This document shows, piece by piece, positions 10,708-23,604 of a stretch of 64,000 bases of DNA. The DNA comes from Actinomycetales bacterium. Its GTDB lineage: Bacteria; Actinomycetota; Actinomycetes; Actinomycetales; Microbacteriaceae. Numbering within the stretch: position 1 is the stretch's first letter; each line of letters starts with the position of its first letter. The stretch lies in assembly GCA_015655415.1 (NCBI GenBank), contig JAATFB010000053.1:1-64000 (forward strand), written 5' to 3'. The translations under genes were made by a program, and so were the position numbers. The notes beneath the pieces are model-generated. The model was not told the DNA's origin, did no database searches, and saw only the letters and a program-made list of their open reading frames with translations.

Positions 10708-11337
10708 ATGCAGGATTCCGCGGCCGTTGACCGCGACGTCTTCGTCTCGCGGTTCAACCGCGTGCTGGCGGTCGTCGCGTGGGTGCTCGACGCGTTCGCA
10801 CTGGTGGGCTACGTGTGGGTGCACGGCGCTCTGCGCGACCCGTTCGTCGTCATTCCGGTGGCCTTCGTCGCGCTTCTGGCGTGGGTGGCGCTCTGGCGTC
10901 CGCGCGTGCTGATCGACGACGATCACGTCGAGGTGCGCAACGTCTTCCGCACGATCACGGTGCCGTGGCCGGCACTCATCCACGTCGACACGAGGTACGC
11001 GCTCACGCTCTACACGCCCGGCCGCCGCTTCAGCGCGTGGGCAGCCCCCGCGCCCGGCCGCACCGGTGCGGCGATCGCCGCACGCCAGCAGGAGCGCGGT
11101 CGCGTGGCCATGGCGCCCGTGAGCGAGGACGGCTCGATCCGCCCGGGAGACCTGATCGCCAGCGAGTCGGGACAGGCCGCGTATCTGATCCGCGAGCGCT
11201 GGGCCCGTCTGCGCGACGCGGGACGCATCGAGGCGGGGGTCGCCCATGAGACCCCCGTCGGCATCCGCGTGCACTGGGGGCTCGACGCGGCGCTGGCCGT
11301 GCTGCTCGTCGGCGGGGTGCTGGCGCTGGTGCTCTGA
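10708..11337 (+). CDS. PH-domain membrane protein
   Basis: MQDSAAVDRDVFVSRFNRVLAVVAWVLDAFALVGYVWVHGALRDPFVV...; TM helices plus bPH-like segment (LIDDDHVEVRNVFRTITVPWPALIHVDTRYAL). Confidence 0.75.
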   Translation: MQDSAAVDRDVFVSRFNRVLAVVAWVLDAFALVGYVWVHGALRDPFVVIPVAFVALLAWVALWRPRVLIDDDHVEVRNVFRTITVPWPALIHVDTRYALTLYTPGRRFSAWAAPAPGRTGAAIAARQQERGRVAMAPVSEDGSIRPGDLIASESGQAAYLIRERWARLRDAGRIEAGVAHETPVGIRVHWGLDAALAVLLVGGVLALVL

Positions 11338-11375
11338 GCGCCCGGGCGGACCTGCGAGCGTCGATGGCGCCGGCA

Positions 11376-12446
11376 TCAGGCGCCCGCCCCGCCGGAGCCG
11401 TCGCCGGGGCCGGCCGCGCCTGCCTGTGCCAGCGCGGCATCGGCCTCCGTCGGCTCCGGCTCGCGGGTGCGGCGCAGGCTGAACCGCTGCTGCCTGGGAT
11501 CGAACGCCTCCCGAAGCCCGTCGCCGACGAAGTTCACGCACAACGCCAGCAGCACGATGAACACCGCCGGCCACCAGAACAGCCACGGGCGCGTCGTGAA
11601 CGCGCTCTGGTTCAGGCTGATCAGGAGACCGAGCGATGAGTCGGGCGCCTTGATGCCGAACCCCAGGTAGCTGATGGCCGTCTCGAGCAGGATCGCCGAG
11701 GCGATCAGCAGCGTCGAGGCCACGATGATCACGCCGACCGCGTTCGGCAGGATGTGCCGGAAGATGATGCGGGCATCCGACGCTCCCGCCACTCGTGCCG
11801 CCTCGACGAACTCCCGCTCGCGCAACGCCAGGAACTCGGAACGCACCAGACGGGCGATGACCATCCACGACACGAGGGCCAGCAGGGCCGCCAGGCCGAA
11901 TGCGCCGAGCCCGTTCGCGGTGCGTCCCACGATCGCTCCCACCACCAGGGCGGGGATCACGATGAAGATGTCGGTGATGCGCATCAGCACCGCGTCCACC
12001 CAGCCACGGAAGTAGCCGGCGATCGCGCCGACGATCACGCCCACCACGGTGGCGAACACCCCGAGCACGATCATCACCAGCACCGAGTTCTGGATGCCGC
12101 GCATCGTGAGCGCGAAGTAGTCCTTGCCGATCCGGTCCTGGCCAAACGGATGCGCGCCGAAGCTGAACGGCCACAGCCTCAGCGTGGGTGCTCCCTGGTT
12201 GACCTGCGGGTTCAGCTGCTTGTAGGAGTAGGGCCACCACCCGTGGACGGGTCCGAGGCCGATGGCCGAGATGGAGAAGATCAGGACCAGCAGATAGACG
12301 ATCAGCGCCGCCACCGCCACCTTGTTCTTGAGGAAGCGGCGGAGGATGATCCGGCCCTGGCTCTCCCCCTTCGCGCCCGTGTCGGCGTCCGTCATCCCGG
12401 CGCCGTCGAGCCCGGGCTCGGGCAGGTTCCCCTGGATCGTGCTCAT
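11376..12446 (-). CDS. Oligopeptide/dipeptide ABC transporter permease (OppC/DppC type)
   Basis: MSTIQGNLPEPGL...; EFVEAARVAGASDARIIFRHILPN permease EAA motif. Confidence 0.92.
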   Translation of the reverse strand: MSTIQGNLPEPGLDGAGMTDADTGAKGESQGRIILRRFLKNKVAVAALIVYLLVLIFSISAIGLGPVHGWWPYSYKQLNPQVNQGAPTLRLWPFSFGAHPFGQDRIGKDYFALTMRGIQNSVLVMIVLGVFATVVGVIVGAIAGYFRGWVDAVLMRITDIFIVIPALVVGAIVGRTANGLGAFGLAALLALVSWMVIARLVRSEFLALREREFVEAARVAGASDARIIFRHILPNAVGVIIVASTLLIASAILLETAISYLGFGIKAPDSSLGLLISLNQSAFTTRPWLFWWPAVFIVLLALCVNFVGDGLREAFDPRQQRFSLRRTREPEPTEADAALAQAGAAGPGDGSGGAGA

Positions 12447-12501
12447 GCGGCCACCTCCGCAGCCAGTCGTCGCTCGGGTGTCGCGGCCTTCATCGTGACG
12501 C

Positions 12502-14034
12502 TCATCGCACACGCACCCGTGGGTCGAGCACCGAGTAGGTCAGGTCGGCGAGGAAGTTGAAGGCGATGGCCGTGATCGCCACGACCAGGAAATATCCCAT
12601 GATCGGGTTCACGTCGGTGCGGAAGAGCCCTGCGGCGAACAGCTGGCCCATCCCGCTGATGCCGAAAACGTACTCCGTGATCACCGCGCCACCCAGCAGG
12701 GCGCCGATGTCGGTGGCGACCAGGGTGGTGATCGGGATCAGCACGTTGCGGAACGCGTGTCGCACGATCACGGTGCGCTCGGGCAGGCCCTTCGCGCGCG
12801 CGGTGCGCACGTAGTCCTGACCGAGCACCTCCAGCATGCCGGAGCGCGAGTACCGCGTGTAGCTTGCGAAGCTGATCGCGAGCAGGCTCAGCGTTGGCAG
12901 CAGGAAGTGGGTGAACGTGTCCAGGCCGGAGATCCACACGTCGCCCTCGAGACCGGGGGTGCTGGATCCCACCGTGGCGAGGGGCCGGTCGTTGGTGATG
13001 TCCATGTACGCCGGCCATGACCGCATGAGGCGGTCGAGCACGATGACCCCAGCGCTGAAGAACGCCGTCAGGGCGCCGATGCGCATCATGAGCCCGCGGT
13101 CGTACCCGCCGACGAAGAAGCCGACCAGCATGCCGACGACGATGGCGACGACCGCCAGGATGACCAGCGTGCCGAAGGTCGACGCGTTCAGCAGCCACTG
13201 CAGGCCGAAGTAGCACACGATCGCCACGCCCACGTTGATGCCGGCGGTGATCCACGCCTTGCGGTTGTGCAGGCCGGCCAGAAGGCCGACGAAGCCGAAC
13301 CCGATCGCCGCGCAGAAGACGATCACGACCACGGGACCGAGCGAGGGCCGCACGAACCACTGCGTCGCCGACATGAACCAGAGGACCAGCGCCGTGAGCG
13401 CGCCGGTGATGAGGAACACGAGCAGGCGCTTGCGGAACGCGCCGCCCACGATCAGCTGCACGATGAGACCGACCAGGACGCCCCAGATCGCCAGCGCGAG
13501 GGGCGAGAGCGTCGGGTCGGCCAGGAAGTTGTTGTACCCCAGCGCGATGAAGCTCTTCAGCAGCACCGCGACGAGGAACGACGGGAGCGAGAAGAGGAAG
13601 AAGCTGACGAGCGTGATCGAGTAGTCGAATCCGCTGTACGCGCGCAGCGCCGTGACTATGCCGAGCGCGATGCCGAACACGACGGCCAGCACGAACGCCA
13701 CCATGACCAGCTGCACCGTGGCGGCGGTCGCCTGGGGCAGCAGCTGGACGACCTGCTGGTTCTGGAACGTCGTGCCCAGATCGCATCCCCCGCCGATCGG
13801 GACGACGCATCGCGCGACGCCCCCCAGCCAGAGCAGCCAGCGCACCGGGGCGGGCAGGTCGAGATGCTGGCTGTGCACCCGCGCCTCGATCAGCGCCTGC
13901 TTGTTGGGCGAACTGCTCCCCTCGAGGTCTTGGAGGGGATCGCCGGAGCTCGCCGCCAGCACGTACATGATGAACGACGCGGCGATCAGGATCAGGATCG
14001 AGACGCCGATGCGCCTCGCGATATAACTCACCAT
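12502..14034 (-). CDS. Oligopeptide/dipeptide ABC transporter permease (OppB/DppB type), unusually long
   Basis: 510 aa; MVSYIARRIGVSILILIAASFIMYVL N-terminus; DYVRTARAKGLPERTVIVRHAFRN EAA motif. Confidence 0.92.
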   Translation of the reverse strand: MVSYIARRIGVSILILIAASFIMYVLAASSGDPLQDLEGSSSPNKQALIEARVHSQHLDLPAPVRWLLWLGGVARCVVPIGGGCDLGTTFQNQQVVQLLPQATAATVQLVMVAFVLAVVFGIALGIVTALRAYSGFDYSITLVSFFLFSLPSFLVAVLLKSFIALGYNNFLADPTLSPLALAIWGVLVGLIVQLIVGGAFRKRLLVFLITGALTALVLWFMSATQWFVRPSLGPVVVIVFCAAIGFGFVGLLAGLHNRKAWITAGINVGVAIVCYFGLQWLLNASTFGTLVILAVVAIVVGMLVGFFVGGYDRGLMMRIGALTAFFSAGVIVLDRLMRSWPAYMDITNDRPLATVGSSTPGLEGDVWISGLDTFTHFLLPTLSLLAISFASYTRYSRSGMLEVLGQDYVRTARAKGLPERTVIVRHAFRNVLIPITTLVATDIGALLGGAVITEYVFGISGMGQLFAAGLFRTDVNPIMGYFLVVAITAIAFNFLADLTYSVLDPRVRVR

Positions 14035-14132
14035 GGGAAGGAGAACCTCTGCTCACTGGAGGCACGATCACATCGCATCGGCGACATTGCCGCCGCGTAC
14101 CAGGATCGTACGCCGCGAGAGTGCCCAGCGAC

Positions 14133-14162
14133 GGGGCGCCGGACCAGAGGGTCCGGCGCCCC
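14133..14162. other. Perfect 13-bp stem, AGAG tetraloop, inside the ABC operon
   Basis: GGGGCGCCGGACC-AGAG-GGTCCGGCGCCCC between the substrate-binding protein stop and the permease start. Confidence 0.85.
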
Positions 14163-14204
14163 GCGCAACCGAAGCGATCTTAGCCGATCAGCCAGGGAGT
14201 AGGC

Positions 14205-15965
14205 CTACTTGCTCCAGTCCCAGGCGTTCCAGACGATGCCGGTCTGACCGCCGAAGTACTCGACGCCCTTGAGCTTCGAGTTCGTGGCGAACAGGCCAGG
14301 CGACTGGAACAGCGGCAGACCGTAGAAGTTGGTGAAGGCCAGCTTGTCGATCTGGAACTTGATGTCCTGCAGCTTCTTCGGGTCGAGGGTGCTCTGCGAC
14401 TGCTCGGCCAGGTCGCTCGCCTCCTTGACGTTGAAGTTGTTGTAGTTCGAGCCGTTGCCGATCTGGAACAGCTGCGGCAGCATCGTGTTCCCCGCACCCG
14501 GGCTCACCCAGCCGAAGATGGAGGCGTCGTAGTCGCCGCCTGGCAGCAGCGAGCTCCACTGCGGCGAGCCGCCGTCGGTCACGTTGAAGCCGGCCTTCGC
14601 CGCCGAGGCCTGGATGGCCTGGAATGCGTCGACGCGGTTCGGGTTCTGCGTGTTGTACAGGATCTTCACGGTCGGCGTCTTGCCCCCGAGGAGCTGCTTC
14701 GCCTTGTCGATGTCGACCTTGTCGAACTCGCTGGAGCCGTTCTGCTTCACCGACTCGTCGTAGCCGTCCTGGCCGGGGAGGAAGATCTGAGAGTCGAGCA
14801 CCTTGGCGTTCGGGTTGATCGGCGTCACGATGGACTTCAGGATCTCGTCCCGCGGGATGGTCAGCAGGAAGGCCTCGCGCACCTTCGGGTCGCTGAACAC
14901 GCTCGACTTGAAGTTCAGGTCGAGGTGGTCGTAGGCCACCTGGTTGCCGGTCTGGACCTTCACCCCGCTGGCGGCCTTGAGGGCCTTCAGCGTGTCGGCG
15001 GAGGCCTGCGGCTGGATCGCGTCGACCTCGCCGTTCTGCAGGGCGGTCACCTGGGCGTTGGCGTCACCGATGAAGCGGATGACCAGCTTGCCGAACTTCA
15101 CGGCGTGCTTGCCCTTGTAGTACTTGTTCGGCACGAGGGTCATGGACTGCTTCGGGGTCCACGCGGAGACCTGCAGCGGACCGCCCGAGACCAGGAGCTT
15201 CTTGTCCTTGGGCAGCGACGTGGTGTCGAAACCGGTGTTGACGAGCTTGGCCGCCTTGTTGAGCGTCGCGTTCGCCGGAGCCGGGTTGTCCGGGTCGCCG
15301 GCGGGGGTCTTCAGGAAGGCCTGCGTGAGGTCCTTCGTGGAGACTCCGATCTCGGATGCGACGACGTGCGCCGGCAACTGGATCGGGTTCACGAGCTCCC
15401 AGTCCACATAGGGCTGCTTGTAGGTGAAGGTGATGGTGCGGTTGTCGTTGCTGATCTTGGGCAGGTCGGTCTTGAAGATGCAGCCGCCGGCGTTCGTGAA
15501 GTACTGGGTGCCGCTGGTGACGTTGCCGTCGTCATCCGTCTTCGACGAGTCGTAGTAGCACGAGGAGATGGCCCAGCCGAGCATCAGGTCGTCGGCGGTC
15601 ATCGGCGTGCCGTCTGACCACTTGTCGTCCTTGTTCAACGTGTACTCGACCTTGAGCGGGTCATCGCTCAGCTTCTTGTACGTGCCGAGGTCCGTGTTGT
15701 GCACGATGTTGTACTTCTGGTCCAGCGTGAAGAACTGCGGCTGGGTCAGGTAGTTGATCATGCCGTTGATGTCCAGGTTCCCCTGCGGGGTGTTGTAGTT
15801 GAACGAGGTCACCTCGTTCACCTGGGCGATCGTGATGGTCTTTCCGCCTGACGACGCCTCGCTTGATGGCGTGCTCGTCGTGCATCCCGCGAGCGCCAGG
15901 CTCGCGGCGGCGGCGACCGCGACGGCACCCACAACGGGACGCAGACGCTTTCGCGTGATCTTCAA
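14205..15965 (-). CDS. ABC transporter substrate-binding lipoprotein, family 5
   Basis: TTG start preceded by AGGAGG; LKITRKRLRPVVGAVAVAAAASLALAGCTTST lipoprotein signal; family 5 SBP body. Confidence 0.93.
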   Translation of the reverse strand: MKITRKRLRPVVGAVAVAAAASLALAGCTTSTPSSEASSGGKTITIAQVNEVTSFNYNTPQGNLDINGMINYLTQPQFFTLDQKYNIVHNTDLGTYKKLSDDPLKVEYTLNKDDKWSDGTPMTADDLMLGWAISSCYYDSSKTDDDGNVTSGTQYFTNAGGCIFKTDLPKISNDNRTITFTYKQPYVDWELVNPIQLPAHVVASEIGVSTKDLTQAFLKTPAGDPDNPAPANATLNKAAKLVNTGFDTTSLPKDKKLLVSGGPLQVSAWTPKQSMTLVPNKYYKGKHAVKFGKLVIRFIGDANAQVTALQNGEVDAIQPQASADTLKALKAASGVKVQTGNQVAYDHLDLNFKSSVFSDPKVREAFLLTIPRDEILKSIVTPINPNAKVLDSQIFLPGQDGYDESVKQNGSSEFDKVDIDKAKQLLGGKTPTVKILYNTQNPNRVDAFQAIQASAAKAGFNVTDGGSPQWSSLLPGGDYDASIFGWVSPGAGNTMLPQLFQIGNGSNYNNFNVKEASDLAEQSQSTLDPKKLQDIKFQIDKLAFTNFYGLPLFQSPGLFATNSKLKGVEYFGGQTGIVWNAWDWSK

Positions 15966-16258
15966 TTTTCCTCCTGGTTGGGGTAATTCGGCGCGCGAGA
16001 AAGCGGTGGCTGCGGCGCGCGCTAGATAGCAACGAAGATAGACACCGAAGGCTCCGTGGGCAAAACGGCGGCAGAAACCGTTACGCGCTGGTAACCGTGA
16101 CGGCGGTTTCAAGCGCATTTTCGCCGCGCGGCGATGATTTCGCGCGACGGATGCAACATTCGAGCAAAGCGGACCATCGCTCGGCTCGGCGCGATGCGGC
16201 ACCGGCGACCGCGGGCACGAGCGGGAACGAAGACGTCCGACATGACAGGATGTCTGGC

Positions 16259-17089
16259 ATGATCCAGGCGGACGGAGCACGCCGGCCGCACGCGTCCTTT
16301 CCGCTCGAGCATCCGGTCACGCGCTACCGCCGGGCACGGCTGTGGTGGGAGATCGCCATCGTGCTGGGGCTCTCGCTCGGGCAGTCGGCCGTCTACTCGA
16401 TCTTCACGATCGTCCAGCGCCTGGCAGCCCCGACTCCGCTGAAGGATCAGAGCGCGCAGCTCAACCCGTCGCAGTCGCCGACGCAGTGGGTCGACTTCAC
16501 CTACCAGGTGCTCGACATCGTGTTCTCGCTGATGGCCGTGGCACTCGTCGTGTACCTGCTCTGGACGCCTCGCAGAACCGGGTTCCGCCGCATCGGGCTG
16601 GACTGGTCGCGGCCGTGGCGCGACCTGGGCGGGGGCTGCGTGCTCTTCCTCGTGATCGGGGTGCCGGGGCTCGGTCTCTACGCCCTGGGACGGGCGTTCG
16701 GCATCACCGTGGATGTCCAGGCCTCCCCTCTCGACCAGTACTGGTGGACGGTTCCAGTGCTGCTGCTCTCCGCGATCAGGGCAGCGCTGCAGGAGGAGGT
16801 CATCGTGATCGGATACCTCTTCGCCAGGCTGAAACAGCTCGGCTGGGGCTCGTGGTGGGTCATCGTCGCCTCGGCGCTCCTGCGCGGCAGCTACCACCTG
16901 TATCAGGGCATCGGGCCGTTCTTCGGCAACGCGGCGATGGGGGTGGTGTTCGGCTGGTGCTATCGGCGCTGGGGACGCACGGCGCCGCTCGTGGTGGCGC
17001 ACAGCCTGCTCGACATCGCATCGTTCGTGGGCTACCCGCTGGCCGTCGCCCTGTGGCCCGGCGTCTTCGGTCCGCCGCCCCGGGGCTGA
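16259..17089 (+). CDS. CPBP-family intramembrane metalloprotease
   Basis: Multi-TM; ALQEEVIVIGYLF (EExxxxG-like) and later LVVAHSLLD; start chosen between ATGs at 16250 and 16259. Confidence 0.85.
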   Translation: MIQADGARRPHASFPLEHPVTRYRRARLWWEIAIVLGLSLGQSAVYSIFTIVQRLAAPTPLKDQSAQLNPSQSPTQWVDFTYQVLDIVFSLMAVALVVYLLWTPRRTGFRRIGLDWSRPWRDLGGGCVLFLVIGVPGLGLYALGRAFGITVDVQASPLDQYWWTVPVLLLSAIRAALQEEVIVIGYLFARLKQLGWGSWWVIVASALLRGSYHLYQGIGPFFGNAAMGVVFGWCYRRWGRTAPLVVAHSLLDIASFVGYPLAVALWPGVFGPPPRG

Positions 17090-17169
17090 GCGCTTCGCTG
17101 TCCCCACCCCCACGCGTCCGCCGCCCCCGCCGCCCTGCGCCGCCGCGACCGACCCGCCACCCCGAGCCT

Positions 17170-17319
17170 GTGCGGCACGCCCCACCCACACGCGCCACGC
17201 CCTCCCACCACTACGCCCCCACGCGCCGCGCCCCAACCCCACGCGATCCAGCACACTCCACCCCCACGCGCCACGCGGTGCGGCACGCCCCACCCCCACG
17301 CGCCACGCCCTGCCACCAC
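17170..17319. repeat. Noncoding C-rich patch with a 42-bp direct repeat (17170-17211 and 17278-17319)
   Basis: GTGCGGCACGCCCCACCC(A/C)CACGCGCCACGCCCT(C/G)CCACCAC, 40/42 identical. Confidence 0.85.
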
Positions 17320-17338
17320 GCGCCGCCCACACCGGGGA

Positions 17339-17381
17339 ATCGTGCCGAAAGCGGTGTGCCGCGCGCCGGTATCGGCACGAT
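17339..17381. repeat. REP-like inverted repeat
   Basis: ATCGTGCCGA ... TCGGCACGAT, perfect 10-bp arms, 23-nt loop. Confidence 0.75.
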
Positions 17382-17400
17382 CGCCCGGTCTGGGCGTGAG

Positions 17401-17470
17401 GCGCCCGGCGTAAGGCGCCCGGCGTGAGGCGGTCGGCGTAAGGCGCCCGGCGTGCGGCGCTCAGCGTCCA
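17401..17470. repeat. 14-bp tandem repeat, about 5 units
   Basis: GCGCCCGGCGTAAG / GCGCCCGGCGTGAG / GCGGTCGGCGTAAG / GCGCCCGGCGTGCG / GCGCTCAGCGTCCA. Confidence 0.85.
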
Positions 17471-17545
17471 CAGGGCCGGCTGGAGGCGAGTACTCCATAG
17501 AACGACGACGGCGCCTCCGACGGCGGACGCCGCCTGCCACGATCG

Positions 17546-18583
17546 GTGCATGCCGTCGCCCGTCTCCTGCCCGCTCCCGCTGTCGTCGCCCGCGATCACG
17601 TGGGCCTCCGCCCTCCGTTCCGCGATCCGGCCCTGCAGCGCGTCCACCCGGGCGTCTATGTGGCCCGCGACGAATGGGCCGCCCTGAAGCCCTGGGAGCG
17701 ATACACGACCCGCGTGCATGCGGCGCAGCGGGTGCTCCGCTCGCCCCGGTTCTGTCTCGAGTCGGCCGCAGCGCTGCACGGGCTGCCTCTCTTCGGCGAG
17801 CCCAGGCACGTGCACGTGATCGGCCGGAGCAGCTTCACTCCGGACGCCGCCGGCGTCGCCGTGCACACGATGCGCGACGGTCGCAACCTGGTGGACAGGG
17901 AGGGGATCACGGTCACGTCCGTCGCCGACACCGTGCTGGATCTCGCGCGGGTCCTTCCACCGGCATTCGGCCTGGCCGTGGGCGACTCCGCGCTGCATCA
18001 CGGGAACACGACGCTCGACGAGCTCGCGGATCGCGCGCTCTCGCGGAGCACCGGCCGGGGGCTGCGCATGCTGCGCTGGGTGCTCGCCCGAGCATCCGCT
18101 CTGCCGGAGTCGGCGAACGAGTCGGTGAGCCGGGCGACCATCGAGTGGCTCGGCTACGAGGCGCCCGAGATGCAGGTGCGGTTCGCGCACGAGGGTGCCA
18201 ACGATCGCGTCGACTTCTACTGGAGACGACACGGCATCATCGGCGAGGCGGATGGCTACGGCAAGTACGACGCGCCCGATCCCGAGGCCGCCAGGGCGGT
18301 CTTGCTCGCCGAGAAGGACCGGGAGGACAGGCTACGTCGCCACGAGCGAGGGTTCGTCCGCTGGACCTGGCGCGACGCCACGATGCCCCAGCTGCTCGAC
18401 CGCAAGCTGCGAGCGGTCGGCCTGCGCCCGGCGCGCGCTCCGGATGCCGCGCTCCTCACCTCACTGGGCGGCAACCCGCGATCCCTGCCTCGCGCCGTCG
18501 AGCGTCGGTCGACGAGACCCGGCGATCGTGCTTGCCCCGGCGATCGTGCCGGCCCCGGCGTGCGAGCACCGATGCCGGCACGA

Positions 18584-18603
<20 letters not shown>
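17546..18603 (+). CDS. AbiEi-antitoxin-like / DUF559 protein; 3' end undetermined (no in-frame stop before 21844)
   Basis: [33 protein letters not shown]..., C-terminal [21 protein letters not shown]...[12 protein letters not shown] resembles DUF559. End given as the nearest stop in another frame. Confidence 0.6.
18543..18584. terminator. REP-like hairpin abutting the gcvP stop codon
   Basis: ATCGTGCCGGC ... GCCGGCACGAT, perfect 11-bp arms, 20-nt loop; gcvP TGA is at 18584-18586. Confidence 0.55.
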
Positions 18604-21543
<2,940 letters not shown>

Positions 21544-21547
<4 letters not shown>

Positions 21548-21930
21548 GCGGACTCGCCGATCAGCGCGGCGTATGCTGCGGCGTCCAGCAGGTCCTCGAG
21601 GCGCGAGGCGTCGGCAACGCGCACCCTGATCAGCCATCCGGAGCCGAACGGGTCGCTGTTCACCAGCTCAGGGGCGGAGACCACGGCATCGTTGACCTCG
21701 AGCACCTCGCCGCTCACCGGCGCGAACAGCTCGCCGACGGACTTCGTGGACTCGATCTCGCCGACGACCGAACCCTCGGCGGTCTCGCTGCCCACGGCGG
21801 GCAGGTCGACGAAGACGACGTCACCGAGCTTCTCGGCCGCGTAGTCGGTGATGCCGACCGTGGCGGTGTCGCCATCGACGAGGACCCATTCGTGCTCGGC
21901 GGTGTAACGGCGGTCGGTGGGCAGGGCCAT
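21544..21930 (-). CDS. gcvH: Glycine cleavage system H protein
   Basis: [47 protein letters not shown]...[13 protein letters not shown] (lipoyl-lysine motif). Confidence 0.97.
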
Positions 21931-21931
21931 G

Positions 21932-23101
21932 TCAGTTCTTCTTTCTGCTGTAGAAGGGCAATGGCGTGACGGTGAACGGCACGCGCGACCCGCGTACATC
22001 CACGTCGAGCCGGGTTCCCGTCTCGGCGAGGGCCGGGTCGACATATGCCATGGCGATGGGGTGTCCGAGGGTCGGGGAGAGCGCGCCGGAGGTGACCTCT
22101 CCGACCGGTGCGTCGGCGTGGGGCTCGCCGGAGGGGACGTGGACGGCATAGCCCGCGCGGGCCGCGCGTCGACCCTCGCCGGTCAGTCCGACGAGGACGC
22201 GGGCACCCTCCGGGGCGCCGCCCTCCACGGCACTGCGGCCGACGAAGTCCCCCGGCTTGTCGAGGGCGACGACGCGCGCGAGTCCGGCCTGCGCGGGGAG
22301 GACGCCGGTGGTCAGCTCATGCCCGTAGAGCGGCATCCCCGCCTCGAGGCGGAGCGTGTCGCGCGCGGCCAGTCCGGCGGGGACGAGGCCGGCCCCCGCC
22401 CCGGTCTCCAGCAGCGCGTCCCAGAGCGCCGGGGCGTCATCGGGAGCGGTGTACAGCTCGAAGCCGTCCTCGCCGGTGTACCCGGTGCGGGCGATGAGGA
22501 GCGGACGGTCGCTGAAGGTGCCCGACAGGGCGCGGTAGTACCGCAGCGCGGCGAGCGCGTGCGCGATGTCCGCCTCCTCGCGGTCCTCGGGCAGGTCGGG
22601 GGCGGACTCGAGGCCCAGGTCATCGAGGTTCTGCAGGATCTCCAGGGACCGCGGGCCCTGGATCGCGATCAGCGCGATGTCGTCTGACTCGTCGTAGACC
22701 TCCGCGTCGAAGGATGCCGCCCGCCGGGAGAGCGCGTCCGCGACGGTCCGCCTGTTGGCCGCGTTCGCCACCACCATGTAGCGATCGGCCCCGGTCCGGT
22801 ACACGACGAGGTCGTCGAGGATGCCGCCGCTCTCGTCGAGGAGGAGCGAGTACTTCGCCTGGCCCTGCTGCAGCGCGGACAGACGACCGGCGAGGGCGTA
22901 GTCCAGCGCGTCGGCGGCCTGGGGTCCGAGCACCACGATCTCGCCCATGTGGGAGAGGTCGAACAGTCCCGCCGCCGTGCGCACGGCATGGTGCTCGGCG
23001 AGCTCGCTGGAATAGCGCACCGGCATGCGCCAGCCGGCGAAGTCGGTGAAGCTCGCGCCGGCGGCGACGTGCGCCTGATGCAAGGGCGATTCCTGGGCCA
23101 T
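21932..23101 (-). CDS. gcvT: Glycine cleavage system aminomethyltransferase T protein
   Basis: [55 protein letters not shown]. Confidence 0.97.
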   Translation of the reverse strand: MAQESPLHQAHVAAGASFTDFAGWRMPVRYSSELAEHHAVRTAAGLFDLSHMGEIVVLGPQAADALDYALAGRLSALQQGQAKYSLLLDESGGILDDLVVYRTGADRYMVVANAANRRTVADALSRRAASFDAEVYDESDDIALIAIQGPRSLEILQNLDDLGLESAPDLPEDREEADIAHALAALRYYRALSGTFSDRPLLIARTGYTGEDGFELYTAPDDAPALWDALLETGAGAGLVPAGLAARDTLRLEAGMPLYGHELTTGVLPAQAGLARVVALDKPGDFVGRSAVEGGAPEGARVLVGLTGEGRRAARAGYAVHVPSGEPHADAPVGEVTSGALSPTLGHPIAMAYVDPALAETGTRLDVDVRGSRVPFTVTPLPFYSRKKN

Positions 23102-23204
23102 GAGTTCTCCGATCTGCGTCGCGACCCGAATGCTCCAGGGAAGCATCCTCCACGAGGAGCACAGGGTCGGTCCAGAGCCGCAGCGCACGGGACGGTGCGC
23201 CGTG

Positions 23205-23395
23205 GAACTCCCCCTCTGTCATCCGGCCTGAGAGATTCGCACCGGCGGTGCCGGCGCTTTCACCGTGGGCGAGACCGGCACGCGGTCTGCTCTCCAGAGC
23301 GGCCCGTTCGACGCGGTAGGGGAACCTGAGAGTTTGTCGGGGAGGATTGCTCCTTCGGTGCCCCGGCGGTGCCGCCGGCGGGCTCTCCCGCGTCG
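23205..23395 (-). promoter_or_regulatory. Tandem glycine riboswitch upstream of gcvT
   Basis: Minus strand: GGGAGAGCCC...GGGGCACCGAAGGAGCAATCCTCCCCGACAAACTCTCAGGTTCCCC...CTCTGGAGAGCAG...CACGGTGAAAGCGCCGGCACCGCCGGTGCGAATCTCTCAGGCC; two glycine-aptamer-like modules. Confidence 0.9.
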
Positions 23396-23604
23396 ACCGT
23401 GTGGCCCGTTCTTCACTTGTGGACCCACACTACCGCGGCGGGCCACGCACCGGTCAGGCAGCGCTCCGTGCACCGCCACGACCTGCCGGGCCAGGAATAC
23501 CGGTTATGGTCACATGAACCTGAAGGAGTATTATCACTTCGAGTCGAAACAACCTTTACCCACGATGTCCTCCACGACAGGTCGACACCCAACGAGGCAC
23601 ACGC

